Source: Pseudomonas sp. 10S4
GTDB taxonomy: Bacteria; Pseudomonadota; Gammaproteobacteria; Pseudomonadales; Pseudomonadaceae
Reading direction: 5' to 3'
Assembly: GCF_034344865.1 (NCBI RefSeq)
Contig: NZ_CP133774.1
Location: 5,394,001-5,458,000 of the forward strand
Length of the DNA stretch: 64,000 nucleotides
A program made the translations under genes and the position numbers. Below the pieces are notes generated by a model. That model searched no databases. It was given only the letters and a program-made list of their open reading frames with translations, and had not been told where the DNA came from. This document shows, piece after piece, positions 39,009 through 47,711 of the stretch (the first letter of the stretch is position 1; each line of letters opens with the position of its first letter).

Positions 39009-39647
39009 ATGCTTGGTGCACCAGAAACGACCAGTACCAAAAAGCTGAATTCGCAAAACAGCCATCCTCGCTGGTTGAGGCTGGCCCATTGGCTGAACGC
39101 CCTGGCGGTGTTGGTCATGGTCACGAGCGGATGGCGTATTTACAACGCCTCTCCCCTTTATGGTTTTGATTTTCCAAAGTCGATTACCTTGGGCGGCTGG
39201 TTGGGAGGCGCGTTGCAATGGCATTTCGCAGCCATGTGGGTGCTGGTTGTAGTCAGCCTGTTCTACATACTTTTCAATCTTTTTAGTGGTCGGCTGTCAC
39301 GACGTTTTTTCCCTGTATCACCCAAAGGCTTTTTTCATGACCTGTGGTCTGCACTCCATGGTCGGCTGGGGCATGACGATATAAGCCATTACAACCATGT
39401 GCAGCGTGTGGCGTATTTGTTCGTGATGCTCGACGTTACCGTTCTGGTGATTTCCGGGTTGGTCTTGTGGAAGTCAGTTCAGTTTCCGCTACTACGCGAA
39501 CTGCTGGGCGGCTACGACAGCGCACGGCACGTGCACTTCATTGCGATGTCTCTGCTGGTGGCGTTCATCGCAGTGCATCTGGTTATGGTCGCACTGGTTC
39601 CAAAGACGTTATTGGCCATGATTGTCGGCCATAGGGAGCGCGTATGA
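39009..39647 (+). CDS. Prokaryotic cytochrome b561-type membrane subunit
   Basis: 212 aa. ATG 39009 has GGAG eight bases upstream. Four membrane helices are seen: WLRLAHWLNALAVLVMV, WHFAAMWVLVVVSLFYIL, a helix at about 140-160, and FIAMSLLVAFIAVHLVMVAL. Histidines in helices 1, 2 and 4 are placed for b-type haem ligands. It passes electrons between quinol and a periplasmic partner. The next gene, a sulfite-oxidase-fold protein, overlaps its stop by four bases, so the two likely form a redox complex. Confidence 0.8.
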   Translation: MLGAPETTSTKKLNSQNSHPRWLRLAHWLNALAVLVMVTSGWRIYNASPLYGFDFPKSITLGGWLGGALQWHFAAMWVLVVVSLFYILFNLFSGRLSRRFFPVSPKGFFHDLWSALHGRLGHDDISHYNHVQRVAYLFVMLDVTVLVISGLVLWKSVQFPLLRELLGGYDSARHVHFIAMSLLVAFIAVHLVMVALVPKTLLAMIVGHRERV

Positions 39648-40429
39648 GGAAGCGCGAGCAAAGCCCAGAGCTGGATGAGTCGTCCATTTTGAAGGATGCA
39701 CGCAAAATTATTTCGCTCCAGGTCGAAGATCGCTCACGGCGCGCCTTCCTGCTGCGTAGCTTGACCCTGGGCGGAGTGGCGATGCTGTCCGGCTGTAACA
39801 TTTCCGATAACGATCAAGTTGAAACGGCTCTGTCCTTCATGTCGCGCTTCAATGACAGGGTGCAGGGCTGGCTGTTCAACCCGAACGCCATGGCCCCGAC
39901 CTACGCAGAGTCGATGATTACACGGCCATTTCCCTTCAATGCCTTCTACGGCATCGACGAAGCGCCCGTCGTCGATGAAGACTCCTATCGACTGGAAGTA
40001 ACCGGCATGGTCGCCGACAAGCACAGCTGGAAGCTTGATGAACTGCGAGCCATGGCCCAGACCGATCAAATCACCCGGCACATCTGTGTCGAGGGCTGGA
40101 GCGCCATCGGTCGATGGGGTGGCATACGCTTCAGTGATTTCCTCAAGCGCGTTGGTGCTGAGACCGACGCAAAGTACGTCGGCTTCAAATGCGCCGACGA
40201 TTACTACACCAGTATCGACATGGCCACGGCACTGCATGCTCAAACGCTGCTGACGCTGACCTACGACGGTGCCGTACTGCCGCGTGAATATGGCTTCCCA
40301 ATGAAGCTGCGCATGCCCACCAAGCTTGGTTATAAGAACCCAAAACACATACAAGCGATTTTCGTCACTAATACCTATCCGGGTGGTTACTGGGAAGACC
40401 AGGGCTACAACTGGTTCGGTGGCAGCTGA
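39644..40429 (+). CDS. Sulfite-oxidase-fold molybdopterin oxidoreductase (MsrP-like)
   Basis: 261 aa. A twin-arginine-like signal (RSRRAFLLRSLTLGG) and a Cys in MLSGCN suggest export and perhaps lipid attachment. The Moco ligand Cys lies in ICVEGWSAIGRWGG, the conserved loop of sulfite oxidase/MsrP-family enzymes. FPMKLRMPTKLGYKNPK near the end completes the fold. The ATGA overlap with the b561 gene means membrane electron supply. Substrate is unknown; methionine sulfoxide or sulfite are possible by family. Confidence 0.82.
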   Translation: MRKREQSPELDESSILKDARKIISLQVEDRSRRAFLLRSLTLGGVAMLSGCNISDNDQVETALSFMSRFNDRVQGWLFNPNAMAPTYAESMITRPFPFNAFYGIDEAPVVDEDSYRLEVTGMVADKHSWKLDELRAMAQTDQITRHICVEGWSAIGRWGGIRFSDFLKRVGAETDAKYVGFKCADDYYTSIDMATALHAQTLLTLTYDGAVLPREYGFPMKLRMPTKLGYKNPKHIQAIFVTNTYPGGYWEDQGYNWFGGS

Positions 40430-40499
40430 CGTCCATGGCAACCTCATTGCGCGGCCCGGGCTGCGCTTATTCGCAACCTGAGCTTCAAGGAGCCTCAAT

Positions 40500-40781
40500 A
40501 TGAAAACTTTAACTACCGCAATCCTAGGTTTTTGCTTGGCAGTGGGCGTCGCAACTGTGTATGCCGATGACACGATGAACAACGACACTATGAAAAAGGA
40601 CTCCATGTCCAAAGATACAATGCAAAAGGACACTATGAAAAAGGATGAAATGCACAAAGACTCAATGAGTAAGGACGCGATGAAGAAAGATAGTATGGGC
40701 AAAGACACGATGAAGAAAGATTCCATGTCCAATGACGGCATGAAGAAAGACGATATGAAGAAGAATGATATGTCCCAATAG
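40500..40781 (+). CDS. Pentapeptide MxKDx repeat protein
   Basis: 93 aa. A signal peptide (MKTLTTAILGFCLAVGVATVYA) is followed by about 14 tandem five-residue units of the form MKKDS, MSKDT, MQKDT. AAGGAG precedes the ATG. The mature part alternates Lys and Asp with Met every fifth residue, so it is highly charged and probably disordered; a metal or Met redox role fits its place after a Moco enzyme but is inference. The repeats may be a source of length variation. Confidence 0.85.
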   Translation: MKTLTTAILGFCLAVGVATVYADDTMNNDTMKKDSMSKDTMQKDTMKKDEMHKDSMSKDAMKKDSMGKDTMKKDSMSNDGMKKDDMKKNDMSQ

Positions 40782-40819
40782 ATCAGAGCTTCATAGGAAA
40801 AATCAAATGCGTTTGGAAA

Positions 40820-40838
40820 GCCCGCCTCGGCGGGTTTC
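40820..40838 (+). terminator. Intrinsic terminator of the b561 operon
   Basis: CCCGCC-TC-GGCGGG stem followed by TTT, about 40 bases past the MxKDx stop codon. Confidence 0.65.
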
Positions 40839-41534
40839 CTCGATGGCATTTACAGGTACTCTCCTGCTTCAACGCCGATGGTATGGGGAGTAAGCTGGAA
40901 CGCTCTACTCTTCTCGGCAACGCGCTTGTAGTTCCGAACACAGGAGATTTTTTGGTTGGCCAAGATAGTTATTTTAATGCTTACTCGAGGGAGGACTTTT
41001 TGATCAGATGAAAACTATTGATACTAACCAATAAAAACCACCTCAATATATAAGAATCAAGGATTCACTCATACATTGCGAAGGGAGGAATTCCAAGCGA
41101 ATGCTAGTACCTACTCATGTGCTCTCAACGGTTACCCGACCGTCATGCAGTTACATAATTGAGCGAAATATTGCTAATCCCAGGCCACCAGAATCATCTG
41201 ACTGATTGAGTGACGGGGCGCACCGATACAAGCGCTCAAACAGTCGAGGTAGATATTCCGCTGAAATCAGCTGGTCTTGTTTGTGCGCAGTGACTACACA
41301 AGACGGAGAGCACGATTATAAAGACTATCCAACCTTGGCTGAACCCCGGCAACACCTACAAGCCAAAATGGCCTTGCCCAAAAACCCGAAGGCAAAGATA
41401 TTTTTGACTTAAATGCATAGGCCGTTTCAATGTGCTCAACTGCTGTGAGCACCTTCAGGCTGCTGATGCCGCCCGTCTGTCAAGACACGCACCAAGTTCA
41501 GGGGTAGAACTGTTGAGCCCTATCCCTTAACTAT
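40839..41534. other. Mostly gene-free gap
   Basis: AT-richer than its neighbours. The only frame of note is + 41206-41412 (68 aa, contains CAVTTQDGEHDYKDYPTLAE), with no ribosome site; it may be a degraded small gene. It probably holds the end region of the convergent effector/immunity operon. Confidence 0.3.
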
Positions 41535-41987
41535 TTATTGGCGTTTGAAGTGAATGACGTTGACAGCCAACGACTCGGTATATTGAAAGATCATCCGAAC
41601 TGATCCATAAATCTTCGGATCTAGACTATAAGCATCCCAACCGCCTTTCTTGCCGAGCACTGGAAGCGTTACGGGCCCTTTTGAGTCTACCGGGGCACCA
41701 AATCTTTCTCTCACCCAGCTTTGGTTTATCTGTTTGACCAAGGGCTCAGGCAAGGGGCCTTTATACTCTTTGGTGCCCTCAACAGTTGTAAGAAGTGTCA
41801 CATAGACATGCTGAAGTATCTTCTCCTCAGAAAAGCTCAAGCTCAAACCGTCCTCAACAGTCAAATATGGCTCATTATCACCTTCAAATAAATATTGAAG
41901 ACTCTTTTTAGGAATTTCACCTTCCGCCAGCAATACGGAATAGCTCTTGCCGATACTTTTTACGTACTCGTCTACTTTAGTAGTCAT
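41535..41987 (-). CDS. DUF6392-like immunity protein
   Basis: 150 aa from ATG 41987, which overlaps the toxin stop (ATGA). It contains YVKSIGKSYSVLLAEGE, LSLSFSEEKILQHVYVTLLT and a late VIHFKRQ, as in DUF6392 proteins that follow Pseudomonas S-type pyocin-like toxins. The coupling to the nuclease domain suggests it protects the producer by binding it. Cytosolic. Confidence 0.7.
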   Translation of the reverse strand: MTTKVDEYVKSIGKSYSVLLAEGEIPKKSLQYLFEGDNEPYLTVEDGLSLSFSEEKILQHVYVTLLTTVEGTKEYKGPLPEPLVKQINQSWVRERFGAPVDSKGPVTLPVLGKKGGWDAYSLDPKIYGSVRMIFQYTESLAVNVIHFKRQ

Positions 41988-43602
41988 TTGTACCACCCCT
42001 GCTCTTTGTGCAGATTATGCAATTCTTCGCGAGCCTTTTCAATATCACTTTCTGCGTAACCCTCTTCGAGCAATCCTCGCTTGATAGCCTCAAAGTTACT
42101 ATCAACTGCTGCTTTTAGATTTGAGGCGTCGAGTCTTTGTTTGGCCTTTACATTTCGACCCGCGTAGGTTTCGCCATACTTCCTGTGAACCGATTGCGGA
42201 ATCGCGATACTTGGAGCCTGAGACAGTAGATACTTAATCTCCTCTGGCGTCACGCTGTCGAAGTTATCGACGATATATGTTCTTAGGGCGGCTTGAGAAG
42301 TGATGTGATCAATATCAAGCGTGTCCTTCACACTTCTGTTGCTTAGATCCTTGTACACCCCGACTTCTAAAGGATTTACTGCCGGCTTTGCAAAAACAAT
42401 ATAAAGCGGTGGAACGCCTGACTTTGGCGGGAATACCAGGATGCAGTCCTGCCAGGTTATGTCATTTTCGGCGGGATAAATCTCGATCTGGGCATCAGTG
42501 TCCTCGGTATTGGGTGTACCAATACTTTTGAAAGCTCGTCTGACACACCAGGATACGGCGATGGAGCAGTGATTACAGGGCCATCATTTGGAGTCCAGAT
42601 GACAGTAACGCCGCCCACATGCGCTTCGATGTGCTGCTTGTCCGCACTCCACTTAGCATTCACAACAGGAACACTTGCCATCCCAGATGACTGGGCCGTA
42701 TGTACTCCGTAGACCTGAGTCTCTCCTTTTTCGTCTTTTCGGAATTGGAAGCGAACCCTCGTCGCCGCCTCGCTCATACCTCTCAGTTGCTCTTCGGTAT
42801 AGAGACTGCCGTCAGCTATGTCTCTAGGCAAGAACGCGAGAAGCAATCCGGTAGCGACAGAACTAGCTGTCACAGCACTACGAAGGGCCCACGTGCCAAG
42901 TCCCTCAGTGCCAAGCTGCCCAGCGATTCGACCAAGATAAGTTATTCCATCGGAACCAGCCTCAACACTTGCAGGGGCTCCAACAGCCCCAAGAACCGCG
43001 ATCTTACCGAAATTATCTGCCGGCTCTTTACCCTTCCCAGCGTCTATCGAGCCAGCAGGGACTGTGCAGGACTTCGCGAACACGCAGAGTTTCGGGGACT
43101 TGTAACCACATAAATTATTGGTAGGAATGCCTGCCGTGAATTCGCTTTTATACGACCCATCGCTGATGGCTTGAGCCCAGATGTGGGTAGCAGCTTGGGC
43201 TTTGGCAGCAAAGTCAGGAGCAATGGCAACACTCACATCTTCAGCGGCCATTGTACTGGTCTGGGTGGAAATAAGACGGTTGCTACCGAAGGGACAACCA
43301 CACTGGACAGCATGGCCATGTGTAGCAATAGCTACGAACTCATCGATGACTGTGGGGTTGCCCTCGGCGATAAAACCCATCGAACTGCATTTGGGGCACC
43401 ACACCGGATCACTGATGCGTGCTGCCTTTTGATACTCGACAGTGGTGTTCGTGGAGTCAGCTCCACCCCTGCTACGTTCTCGGGAAATCGAATGCGTCAC
43501 CCAACCATCAGAAACCAGGTTGATTAGCGTGGCATCCACATAGCGATTCAGCTCACGAATCTGTGCTGGGAGGATATTTTGGCTAATCTGGATTGGGTTC
43601 AA
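41984..43602 (-). pseudogene. PAAR / S-type pyocin / HNH nuclease effector, split by a one-base frameshift
   Basis: Two frames (43602-42457 and 42358-41984) join to about 539 aa if the CCC near 42506-42516 has one more C; the connecting frame then reads VHPNTEDTDAQIEIYP. The N-terminus has Cys pairs and a PAAR-like segment HAVQCGCPFGSN. The middle has a hydrophobic stretch (ASSVATGLLLAFL) and an S-type pyocin domain (VRFQFRKDEKGETQVYGVHT, VIWTP). The C-terminus is an HNH-family nuclease with LDIDHITSQAAL and an AIPQSVHRKYGETYAGRN motif. Probably a type VI effector or bacteriocin that cuts DNA in rivals. The true start is unclear; no ATG precedes the PAAR part. The next gene is its immunity protein. 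Confidence 0.75.
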
Positions 43603-43821
43603 TGGCCAGCGATGGTTGTGACCGTTCTCGCTGCATGGCTAATCGGATCGCAGCGACCAGAACGGCGAATGACCGGGTTTGTATGCTTCAGTTTGAGCAA
43701 CGTGTTGTGGATGACTTGGGGAGTTTACGCGGGGGCGTATGCGCTAATCGTCTTGCAGATTTGCCTTTTCCTTATGAACTTACGCGGGTTCAAAAAGAAT
43801 TTTAAAGTCCAGCAGACGTAA
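43579..43821 (+). CDS. Small three-helix membrane protein, paralogue of the 45883 gene
   Basis: 80 aa. TTG start with a GGAGG site five to six bases upstream. The sequence WPAMVVTVLAAWLIGSQRP then LWMTWGVYAGAYALIVLQ recurs in the 45883-46134 protein. Three short helices; similar to small PQ-loop-like proteins in topology, though a transport function is not claimed. It diverges from the effector gene, sharing 5' sequence with it. Confidence 0.65.
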   Translation: MANLDWVQWPAMVVTVLAAWLIGSQRPERRMTGFVCFSLSNVLWMTWGVYAGAYALIVLQICLFLMNLRGFKKNFKVQQT

Positions 43822-43863
43822 GCCCCTCACGCGCGTCGACGGCTCGCAGCTTTTCTCAACTCT

Positions 43864-44037
43864 CTAGGTTCCCTCACCAATGCCCTCCACAGCTTGGGCA
43901 TACCGTTTAGTCGTCTCGATCACCAAGCTTTCCCGTTCTTCGCGACTGATGAAACCTTGTTTTAGATATTCTTCGGTAAGCCTCAGTAATTCTTCGTGTT
44001 GCACTTGAACAGTCTTTCGAATTTCAGGCTTGTCCAT
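43864..44037 (-). CDS. Possible 57-aa helical protein
   Basis: ATG 44037 opens a clean 57-codon frame: MDKPEIRKTVQVQHEELL, then YLKQGFISREERESL. It is strongly helical and charged, like short coiled-coil regulators. The ribosome site is weak. Probably co-oriented with the DUF2934 gene upstream. Confidence 0.4.
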   Translation of the reverse strand: MDKPEIRKTVQVQHEELLRLTEEYLKQGFISREERESLVIETTKRYAQAVEGIGEGT

Positions 44038-44332
44038 CAATGACTGCCACGTCTCAAGCGCCCATAACTAACGCTCCCGACTATGTGCGGAGAACCGTGG
44101 AGCGGCACGATATTCATCTGATACGCGTGTGGCAAACTCAGGCCATCATCTGAATAAACACAGGCCACCAGCCTCCAAAGCAAGGTTGCAGGGTTTGGAT
44201 CTGACCTTATAAAGGATCGGCATATCAAAGCTATCACCTAAGGCGCTTCTCCCGGATAAGAAAGAATTTGGGTGCTAACCCTTCGACGCCATCATCTTCC
44301 CCACCTTTCTAGATGCAGCGTCTCCACGCAAA

Positions 44333-44536
44333 TCACGTGGAGAAAGCAAAGGTATCAAGTACATCGCTTTTCACGTTATCAAATGCAAGATTACGCGCAT
44401 CAGATTCTTGCGCTTGCACCTGGGTTAGAAGCTGCTCCCGCGCCAGGTGCCAGTAGAATTTCGCAGCTCCTTCCGGACAAGCATCCTTTTCCCACAGTGC
44501 ATACGCTCGTTCGCGGATGGCTGAATCGTCAATCAT
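44333..44536 (-). CDS. DUF2934 protein
   Basis: 67 aa from ATG 44536 with GGAGAAGG upstream. IRERAYALWEKDACPEGAA followed by YWHLAREQLL is the DUF2934 signature (RAYELWE, then W..A...L). Function unknown; members are common near stress genes. A paralogue lies at 45209 in the opposite orientation. Confidence 0.75.
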   Translation of the reverse strand: MIDDSAIRERAYALWEKDACPEGAAKFYWHLAREQLLTQVQAQESDARNLAFDNVKSDVLDTFAFST

Positions 44537-44616
44537 GACCTTCTCCTCGGTGATCAAGGTGCCGCACCACAGCCCTCGATTTGAATTTGATGTAAACGAA
44601 ACTTCTGCTCCTTGTA

Positions 44617-44844
44617 CTAGCCTTTGCTGTGCTCCGGAGAGGTTGGCCCCTCCTTGATTCCCCGTGGCCCTGCCACCCCCCAAACAATCAATCCCAAAAC
44701 GGGAAAGATTATGAGACCGATGGCCCAGGCTGCTTTTATGCCCACGGTTTTGTCACTACGAAAAACGCTGATCATTGCCCATAGATCCAAAAGCAAAATG
44801 ATCACAGCGACGGCGATAGCGAAGTAAGTGGTGGCTTCCGACAT
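44617..44844 (-). CDS. Small PLDc_N-type membrane protein
   Basis: 75 aa. ATG 44844 with GGAGG eight bases upstream. Two helices (AIAVAVIILLLDLWAMISVF and AAWAIGLIIFPVLGLIVWGV) and the PxLGLIVW motif typical of the N-terminal domain of cardiolipin synthases, here stand-alone. Upstream of the DUF2934 gene by 80 bases on the same strand. Confidence 0.78.
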   Translation of the reverse strand: MSEATTYFAIAVAVIILLLDLWAMISVFRSDKTVGIKAAWAIGLIIFPVLGLIVWGVAGPRGIKEGPTSPEHSKG

Positions 44845-44872
44845 GATTCGACCCTCCAAGCGCTAGTAAAAC

Positions 44873-45112
44873 TTAGGCCTCGGCGTCACGCCTGCGTTCA
44901 AACCAATTTGTTTTTGCAACGTGCGAAGTAATGCAACGCGTGGCCTCCATGACATCGACTTCTGACAAACGGGCGAGGCGCATTGCATGGGAGCAGAACT
45001 CAGCCGCTAGTCGGATTGTTTTTTCTCCAACGTGCCGCCACACATTCGTGGCTTGACCGAGACATAAATGCGCATGCGAAATCTGACGAGCAGCAATGAT
45101 GGAGCCTGTCAT
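44873..45112 (-). CDS. Possible small hypothetical protein
   Basis: 79 aa. ISHAHLCLGQATNVWRHVGEK and later ARLSEVDVMEATRC suggest a helical protein with two Cys. The ribosome site is weak. It heads a minus-strand run with PLDc_N and DUF2934, and diverges from the next DUF2934 gene, so a promoter pair lies at 45113-45208. Confidence 0.4.
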   Translation of the reverse strand: MTGSIIAARQISHAHLCLGQATNVWRHVGEKTIRLAAEFCSHAMRLARLSEVDVMEATRCITSHVAKTNWFERRRDAEA

Positions 45113-45208
45113 GGCGCCTATGCTAAATGTTGTGTCGAATAGGGGGCACCACTGCTTTCTCCCGTTGACCCGAAATTATCTCACTGAGCCAATGGGAGGA
45201 AATTTACG

Positions 45209-45427
45209 ATGGATGAGCAAAAAATTCGAGAAGCGGCCTATTGGCTTTGGGAGAGCGAAGGCAAGCCGCAAGGGCAAGATCTGGAGCACTGGCTCACTGC
45301 TGAAAAATCAGCCGGCGAAGAAGATTTTGACAGTTCAACCTCCGGCTCAACATTAGGGAGCGAAAATGCCCCGTCTCAAGCTGACTCTACCACCGAGCCT
45401 GAAAACCCAGATATCGATGGTCGTTAA
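45209..45427 (+). CDS. DUF2934 protein, second copy
   Basis: 72 aa with GGAGG eight to nine bases before ATG 45209. IREAAYWLWESEGKPQGQ and DLEHWLTAEK mark DUF2934. The C-terminal half is acidic and probably disordered (SSTSGSTLGSENAPSQADST). Its paralogue at 44333 points the other way. Confidence 0.78.
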   Translation: MDEQKIREAAYWLWESEGKPQGQDLEHWLTAEKSAGEEDFDSSTSGSTLGSENAPSQADSTTEPENPDIDGR

Positions 45428-45507
45428 ACCTTGAGTTGGATGAAGCAACCACTGGCGGATACCCACCGATGGCGCGCACGCATCGAATGAGCCCTATCAC
45501 CGCGAAT

Positions 45508-45744
45508 TTAGAAGGTGTCCGGGGGTGAGGGGACACTCTGCAGCCGCCGCAGGTTTAACCACTGGCACTCAGCCTCAGCCTCTTGTCGACTCAGAAAGGT
45601 AGCTTGCGAGCGCAACTTTTTCTCATTGTCGTAAATGTTAAAACCTATTGGTGCTGTTTTGAAGTATCCGGGCATTTGCCTACGCGAGGAGCCAGTTTCA
45701 GTGGGAACTGCAGGGACAACAACGAATCTTTGGATCATCTTCAC
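45508..45744 (-). CDS. Small hypothetical protein
   Basis: 78 aa. Contains PGYFKTAPIGFNIYDNEKKL and a helix LSRQEAEAECQWLNL. Rather basic, with one Cys. No family recognised. No strong ribosome site was seen; the codon-like pattern is the main support. Confidence 0.42.
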   Translation of the reverse strand: MKMIQRFVVVPAVPTETGSSRRQMPGYFKTAPIGFNIYDNEKKLRSQATFLSRQEAEAECQWLNLRRLQSVPSPPDTF

Positions 45745-45882
45745 GTCCTCACAGAGATACCTTCACCATAGGTCACATCTGCAAAAGTCTTCGTCTGTTT
45801 CCGATAAAACACGCGAGCTTGCGATTACTCTCTTTCAGTTCTTTCGTGTGGACAGTCGCGCTTGGTCTATGGCGCCATGTCG

Positions 45883-46134
45883 TCAGGATGCTCGATACCC
45901 GTTGAGATTCTTTTTGAAACCTCGGGCGTTCATTCCCAGCAGAGCACAGTCAAGGACTATCAACGCGTAAGCATTTGCGTTGAATCCCCAAATAACCCAC
46001 AACGCATTACTCACGATGAATCCCCAAAAGGCGATCATGCGCCTACGGGGTCTTTGCGAACCGACAAACCAAGCGGAGATCACCGTCACCACCATGGCGG
46101 GCCATTGCACAAAGTCGATGTATTCCAAATTCAT
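45883..46134 (-). CDS. Small three-helix membrane protein, paralogue of the 43579 gene
   Basis: 83 aa from ATG 46134 with GGTGGGGG immediately upstream. FVQWPAMVVTVISAWFVGSQ, SNALWVIWGF and YALIVLDCALLGMNARGFK closely match the 43579 protein. It follows the glycosyltransferase gene by 20 bases on the same strand and is probably co-transcribed with it. Confidence 0.7.
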   Translation of the reverse strand: MNLEYIDFVQWPAMVVTVISAWFVGSQRPRRRMIAFWGFIVSNALWVIWGFNANAYALIVLDCALLGMNARGFKKNLNGYRAS

Positions 46135-46153
46135 CCCCCACCAGGCCTGCAAT

Positions 46154-46852
46154 TCAGGAAGCAACAGCACTGACCAGAGGGTTAAGTAGAGGGACTCCAA
46201 GCGTAGTGCCGAGAGAGGTCAAATACTCGCCAAACCCGCCCCGACATTTGAAATCCAGACGTGCGCTGGTAATCACCGGGTTCGTCGCTGTCCAAACAAT
46301 GCGTGCACCGATCCTCTCAAGATCGGCCGCCAAGTGAACGTCTTCATGTGCGGCAAGATGCTGAAAGCCACCGGCGTTTCGATACGCTTCGGCGCTTAGT
46401 CCGAGATTAGCTCCGTGAATATGGCGATGGTTCTCGACGAATTGGTATAACTCGAGATACTTGGAACGTACCAGGTCTCCATGCTCATTCCAGTTGTCCA
46501 CTTCAACCGTTCCACATACCGCATCAGCTTTGAACTCAATCTGGCGAGCGAGCCAGTCGTGAGGAACGACTGTGTCGGCATCGGTGAAAGCTAGCCACTG
46601 TGCGCCTGCATTAAGCAATTCCTGCGCTCCAGTCGCTCTGGCCTTACCCACATTCTGAAAAGTGGCCTCGAGCTTTGCGACACCCTGAGCCGAGACCAAC
46701 TGCGCGGTTTTGTCCGAACAATCGTCCAAGACGACAAGTATCGTGACCAATTGACCATGCAAGTCTGGATGCCCCGCAGCCACCAGGACAGATGACAGGC
46801 AGTCGGTGATGTAGTTTTCTTCGTTATGGGCGGGTATCACAACACCGATCAT
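46154..46852 (-). CDS. Family 2 glycosyltransferase
   Basis: 232 aa from ATG 46852. GT-A fold: VVIPAHNEENYITDCL at the N-terminus, LVVLDDCSDKT for the nucleotide pocket, and a DxD-type motif in FTDADTVVPHDW near residue 95. AGGFQHLAAHEDVHLA near residue 170 holds the acceptor-side acidic residues (ED). Transfers a sugar to an unknown acceptor. A frame upstream of 46852 adds 16 residues without sense. Confidence 0.8.
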   Translation of the reverse strand: MIGVVIPAHNEENYITDCLSSVLVAAGHPDLHGQLVTILVVLDDCSDKTAQLVSAQGVAKLEATFQNVGKARATGAQELLNAGAQWLAFTDADTVVPHDWLARQIEFKADAVCGTVEVDNWNEHGDLVRSKYLELYQFVENHRHIHGANLGLSAEAYRNAGGFQHLAAHEDVHLAADLERIGARIVWTATNPVITSARLDFKCRGGFGEYLTSLGTTLGVPLLNPLVSAVAS

Positions 46853-47088
46853 TGGCGTTCTCTCGTTCAAGCAAATTTTTAGCTCTCCAGTTATCGACAC
46901 CCGGCTTTAAATGAAGGTTTAAAGAATCTACATCATCGCAAGGATCAGCTTCATGACGTCCTCAGCAGGAAAAAATCATTCGGATCAAGCTTCAAAGTCC
47001 CAGTCCTATGACTGAGTCATCAAACGAAATGCAGTGGGGCTGCAAATCCATCGATTGGGCATACACTCAGAGCCGGGCTTTTATGACG

Positions 47089-47104
47089 CTGGCACGTTTT
47101 TGCA
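47089..47104 (+). promoter_or_regulatory. Imperfect sigma-54 promoter-like sequence
   Basis: CTGGCACGTTTTTGCA has both sigma-54 elements (TGGCAC and TTGC), but GG and GC are 9 bases apart instead of 10. One more T in the T5 run would make it perfect. It lies 40 bases before the response-regulator remnant. Confidence 0.25.
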
Positions 47105-47144
47105 CTACTAAGGAATCAATGAGTGAATGTTAATTGGGAAAGCA

Positions 47145-47264
47145 TTTGCCAACTCTAGGAGTCGTAGTAGCCGTAGAAGACGATCCGACCTTGCGTTCAC
47201 TGATGGTGGATATCGTCGCTGAAAATAGGTGCCAAGGCTCTACCGACACGCGCTATGCGCTATA
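47145..47264 (+). pseudogene. Truncated copy of a response regulator
   Basis: A frame opening TTGGGAAAGC reads LPTLGVVVAVEDDPTLRSLM, matching SVIVIEDDPTLRALMEE of the 53849 protein, and shares the 20 bases GAAGACGATCCGACCTTGCG with it. After residue 33 it shifts frame: one fewer A would give EIGAKAL, like EVGGKAI in the intact copy. It then stops. It retains only the first third of a REC domain, so it is a decayed duplicate. Confidence 0.6.
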
Positions 47265-47377
47265 GACCTGTCGTTCTGACCCTGATACTCATCTCCCTAA
47301 TTTTGGCAACGGGTGCGGCATTGAGTTTCTTTAGCCTGTTCGGGCCTAGTAAACCTCCGACGGGAGCTGGTTCATAA
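47255..47377 (+). CDS. Possible 40-aa single-helix membrane peptide
   Basis: Starting in the remnant's 3' end, a 40-codon frame reads MRYRPVVLTLILISLILATG and ends with a Pro/Gly-rich tail. One membrane helix with basic N-terminus fits a small inner-membrane peptide. No good ribosome site. Confidence 0.3.
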   Translation: MRYRPVVLTLILISLILATGAALSFFSLFGPSKPPTGAGS

Positions 47378-47450
47378 AATCACTAACCAGCCCCCCTAAT
47401 CGCTCGGCGTTTATGGCCAAAAGCGGTACCTAAAATTGGCCGAGTCGCGC

Positions 47451-47711
47451 CTACTGGTTGTTTCGACTGCCATCAACACTGGGTTGATCGACGACCATAA
47501 TCTGTGCCAGCCCTACCAGTTCAGCCTGCTTCAAAATCTCGTCTGGCGTCGCGTCAGCAGTGGGCATGATCAAGCTGTTCTCACCGTCCCCAAAATGGAG
47601 CTGTAGCAAGTGCATCGCGGCCTCATGAGCGGACAACCGAGCCTGCTTGATTTCAAATTGATGCGTGCGGGGCTCGCCTTTGAACAGGTATTCAATCTTG
47701 TAAATCTGCAT
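47451..47711 (-). CDS. Small conserved hypothetical protein
   Basis: 86 aa with GGAGA eight bases before the ATG. MQIYKIEYLFKGEPRTHQFE begins a beta hairpin, followed by a helix SAHEAAMHLLQLHFG. It resembles the DUF6555 protein at 55205 in its opening (IEYxxxGxP), so the two may be distantly related. Soluble, unknown function. Confidence 0.6.
   Translation of the reverse strand: MQIYKIEYLFKGEPRTHQFEIKQARLSAHEAAMHLLQLHFGDGENSLIMPTADATPDEILKQAELVGLAQIMVVDQPSVDGSRNNQ

Noticed and set aside
40500..40781. Repeat region as a CRISPR array or satellite
   Set aside because: The period is 15 bases, in frame, with a signal peptide and ribosome site: a coding repeat.
39734..40849. 371-residue minus-strand frame opposite the Moco enzyme and MxKDx genes
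   Set aside because: It is the antisense of two well-supported + genes, has no ribosome site, and its repetitive Ser/Phe run mirrors the MxKDx repeat.
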